Of a stretch of DNA of 10,000 nt, positions 8,957 through 10,000 are shown piece by piece. A program made the translations under genes and the position numbers. Location: NCBI GenBank assembly GCA_019096155.1, contig JAHCVI010000001.1, positions 12,162,243 to 12,172,242 of the forward strand, given 5' to 3'. Numbering within the stretch: the first letter of the stretch is position 1; each line of letters starts with the position of its first letter. This DNA is from Staphylotrichum longicolle. Lineage: Eukaryota; Ascomycota; Sordariomycetes; Sordariales; Chaetomiaceae. The notes below the pieces were generated by a model. The model was not told where the DNA came from. It did not search any database and saw nothing but the letters and a program-made list of their open reading frames with translations.

Positions 8957-9541
8957 GAGGCTTTTGGCAGATGTTTCTATACTCTACTTAGATAGTTGCA
9001 CAGCTGCAGCGTCATAATTAGCCCATTCTGCTTAGGCACTCACTAGTAGTCGCCTAGTGCTTCCCGCTGTTCGGGTCATAGAAATGATTAGAGACCTATC
9101 TGCTATCCTCTCTTCTCAGGCTTCTTTCCTCCCTTTACCAAGTTCACGTTGTCGCTCTTCCTTCAGGTCCAATTGCGACCAAGATGTTTTCCCTCGGGAA
9201 AATCACTAATTCAGCTGTTTTCACTCGCAAACGAGAACACAATCGCGCTTGTAAACATCAACCTCGACTTTTATACCATTTCGCCACAAGCCGCTAGTCG
9301 AGGAATTTCTACCTGTCGGCTCTGCCTTGATAGTGAGGGGGAAGGAAGAAGCGTAGACCGGCCTAACATATAGAACCGCCTAAAAGCTTGGATTCCTAGG
9401 TATACTACCAAGTCATCCGGGTCACCTAAACCTCATCAAGGCATAAGAGCGATAGTCTATTCTAGCCTTTGTTTGAAGCCGACTATAGTACGATCTAGGC
9501 CGCTAAAACCTCGGGCCCTTTAGTCAATTAGTATCCCACCC
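8957..9541. other. Noncoding, TpA-rich stretch
   Basis: No convincing gene is present. A 75-codon open frame near 9149-9373 lacks protein-like character. The 3' flank of the membrane-protein gene lies at the left. From about 9000 onward the sequence is rich in CTA, TAG and TATA words. In 9361-9537 I count about 21 TpA against 13 ApT, a ratio in the range often used to suspect repeat-induced point mutation. It may be a decayed repeat, but no terminal repeats or transposase remains were recognised. Confidence 0.5.
9041..9059. repeat. Small inverted repeat CACTAG-7-CTAGTG
   Basis: A perfect six-base inverted repeat with a seven-base loop. It is short and could arise by chance in CTA-rich sequence. 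It lies about 85 bases after the membrane-protein stop, where a 3' end signal might be. Confidence 0.3.
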
Positions 9542-10000
9542 CTACTTTGTAGTAGTACTGATGGTGTTTGTAGTGGTGGTGTTGATGCTGTCGGTAGAGG
9601 CAGTGGCAGTGGTGATGGTCGTGGTGCTGCTGCTGCCAAGGATTTCATTGCCAGTGCCAATGGGTATTGTTAATAAAGGTGCAGGGCTCGACCAGTGAAC
9701 GGCACGCGTTGGGAGGGAAGCACACCGGCTGCAGGCTTGACTGATAGAGCTGGCCCTCTACGACGAGTGCTCTGAATAACATCGGAATGATTGAGCTGGA
9801 ACACGTCGTCGACTGCAGGTAGCAGGGTACACTCGTAGCTTGGGAGTCGGTTGGTTGTCGACCTCGGACGGCAGGAAGTTGGATAATGGTATCAGCTGAA
9901 GTCGAGGGGAGGGGGAAAAGGGGGAAGGGGAAAGGGGGGCAGGAAAAAGGGGCGAAGGGGTTGGTGTAGTTACCTACAACATATATCTGGCGGAGATGTT
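9542..10000 (-). CDS. Probable 3' part of a gene with Ser/Thr-rich C-terminus (5' end missing)
   Basis: On the minus strand a reading from about 9895 contains LPSYECTLLPAVDDVFQLNH and SVKPAAGVLPSQRVPFTGRA. It then needs one base added at a CCC run near 9687 to continue into PLLTIPIGTGNEILG and a Ser/Thr/Ala tail ending at TAG 9544-9542. The same kind of break is found in every other gene here, which favours real coding. A possible intron precedes it (9896-9973). No domain is recognised. Ser/Thr-rich tails are common in secreted or wall-attached fungal proteins, but no signal peptide or anchor can be seen in this part. The tail could instead be chance translation of a trinucleotide-like repeat. 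Confidence 0.35.
9548..9640. repeat. Imperfect trinucleotide repeat (GTG/GTA/CTG type)
   Basis: The plus strand reads as imperfect GTAGTAGTA, GTGGTGGTG, GGCAGTGGCAGTGGTGATGG and TGCTGCTGCTGCC units. On the minus strand it reads as Ser/Thr/Ala codons and would be the tail of the candidate gene. Confidence 0.6.
9896..9973 (-). other. Possible intron with an extreme pyrimidine tract
   Basis: Minus-strand donor GTAACT (9973-9968) and acceptor CTTCAG (ending 9896) give 78 bases, a usual size for this kind of genome. The interior is almost pure C/T, with plus-strand purines at 9903-9960. No strong CTAAC branch site is present. It could be promoter sequence instead. Confidence 0.35.

Noticed and set aside
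1..9690. RIP or genuine pseudogenisation as the cause of the frame breaks
   Set aside because: RIP makes C-to-T changes, not one-base losses. Independent decay would not give one direction of slip, at short homopolymers, in every gene with few in-frame stops.
8957..10000. tRNA, CRISPR array or transposon with terminal repeats
   Set aside because: No cloverleaf, no regularly spaced repeats and no matching ends or transposase motifs were seen by eye.

Overview
This looks like a gene-dense piece of a filamentous ascomycete (Pezizomycotina) nuclear genome. The grounds are a glycine-rich-domain (DUF1399) protein with its WHxH motifs, an ankyrin-SPRY protein, introns of about 65-78 bases with fungal GT/CTAAC/AG signals, pyrimidine-rich stretches in 5' flanks, and moderately GC-rich coding sequence. 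No bacterial signals were seen.

Layout: (1) 1-1762, plus: 3' part of a gene for ankyrin repeats followed by a C-terminal SPRY domain, running off the left edge. (2) 1857-2135, minus: a broken fragment of kinesin-light-chain-type TPR repeats. (3) 2374-5083, minus: a long (about 900 residue) protein with Cys pairs that I do not recognise. (4) 5564-6950, minus: a complete DUF1399 protein. (5) 7530-8956, plus: a four-exon multi-pass membrane protein with a Cys/His-rich C-terminal half, divergently oriented from (4). (6) 8957-9541: noncoding, TpA-rich. (7) 9542-10000, minus: a probable gene end with a Ser/Thr-rich tail, running off the right edge.

The most important general observation is that every real gene is interrupted by single-base frame breaks, about 20 in 10 kb. 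Nearly all are repaired by adding one base, and many sit at short homopolymers. This points to homopolymer under-calling in the assembly rather than to a cluster of dead genes. Single open frames therefore mislead here, and each gene has to be read across frames. Internal nonsense in the TPR fragment, by contrast, looks like real decay.

Nothing indicates a shared pathway. The ankyrin-SPRY gene and the neighbouring TPR fragment are both repeat modules typical of fungal NLR-like (allorecognition/immunity) proteins, so the left end may be an NLR-rich accessory segment. The two unrecognised Cys-rich proteins (3 and 5) are the best candidates for undescribed biology.
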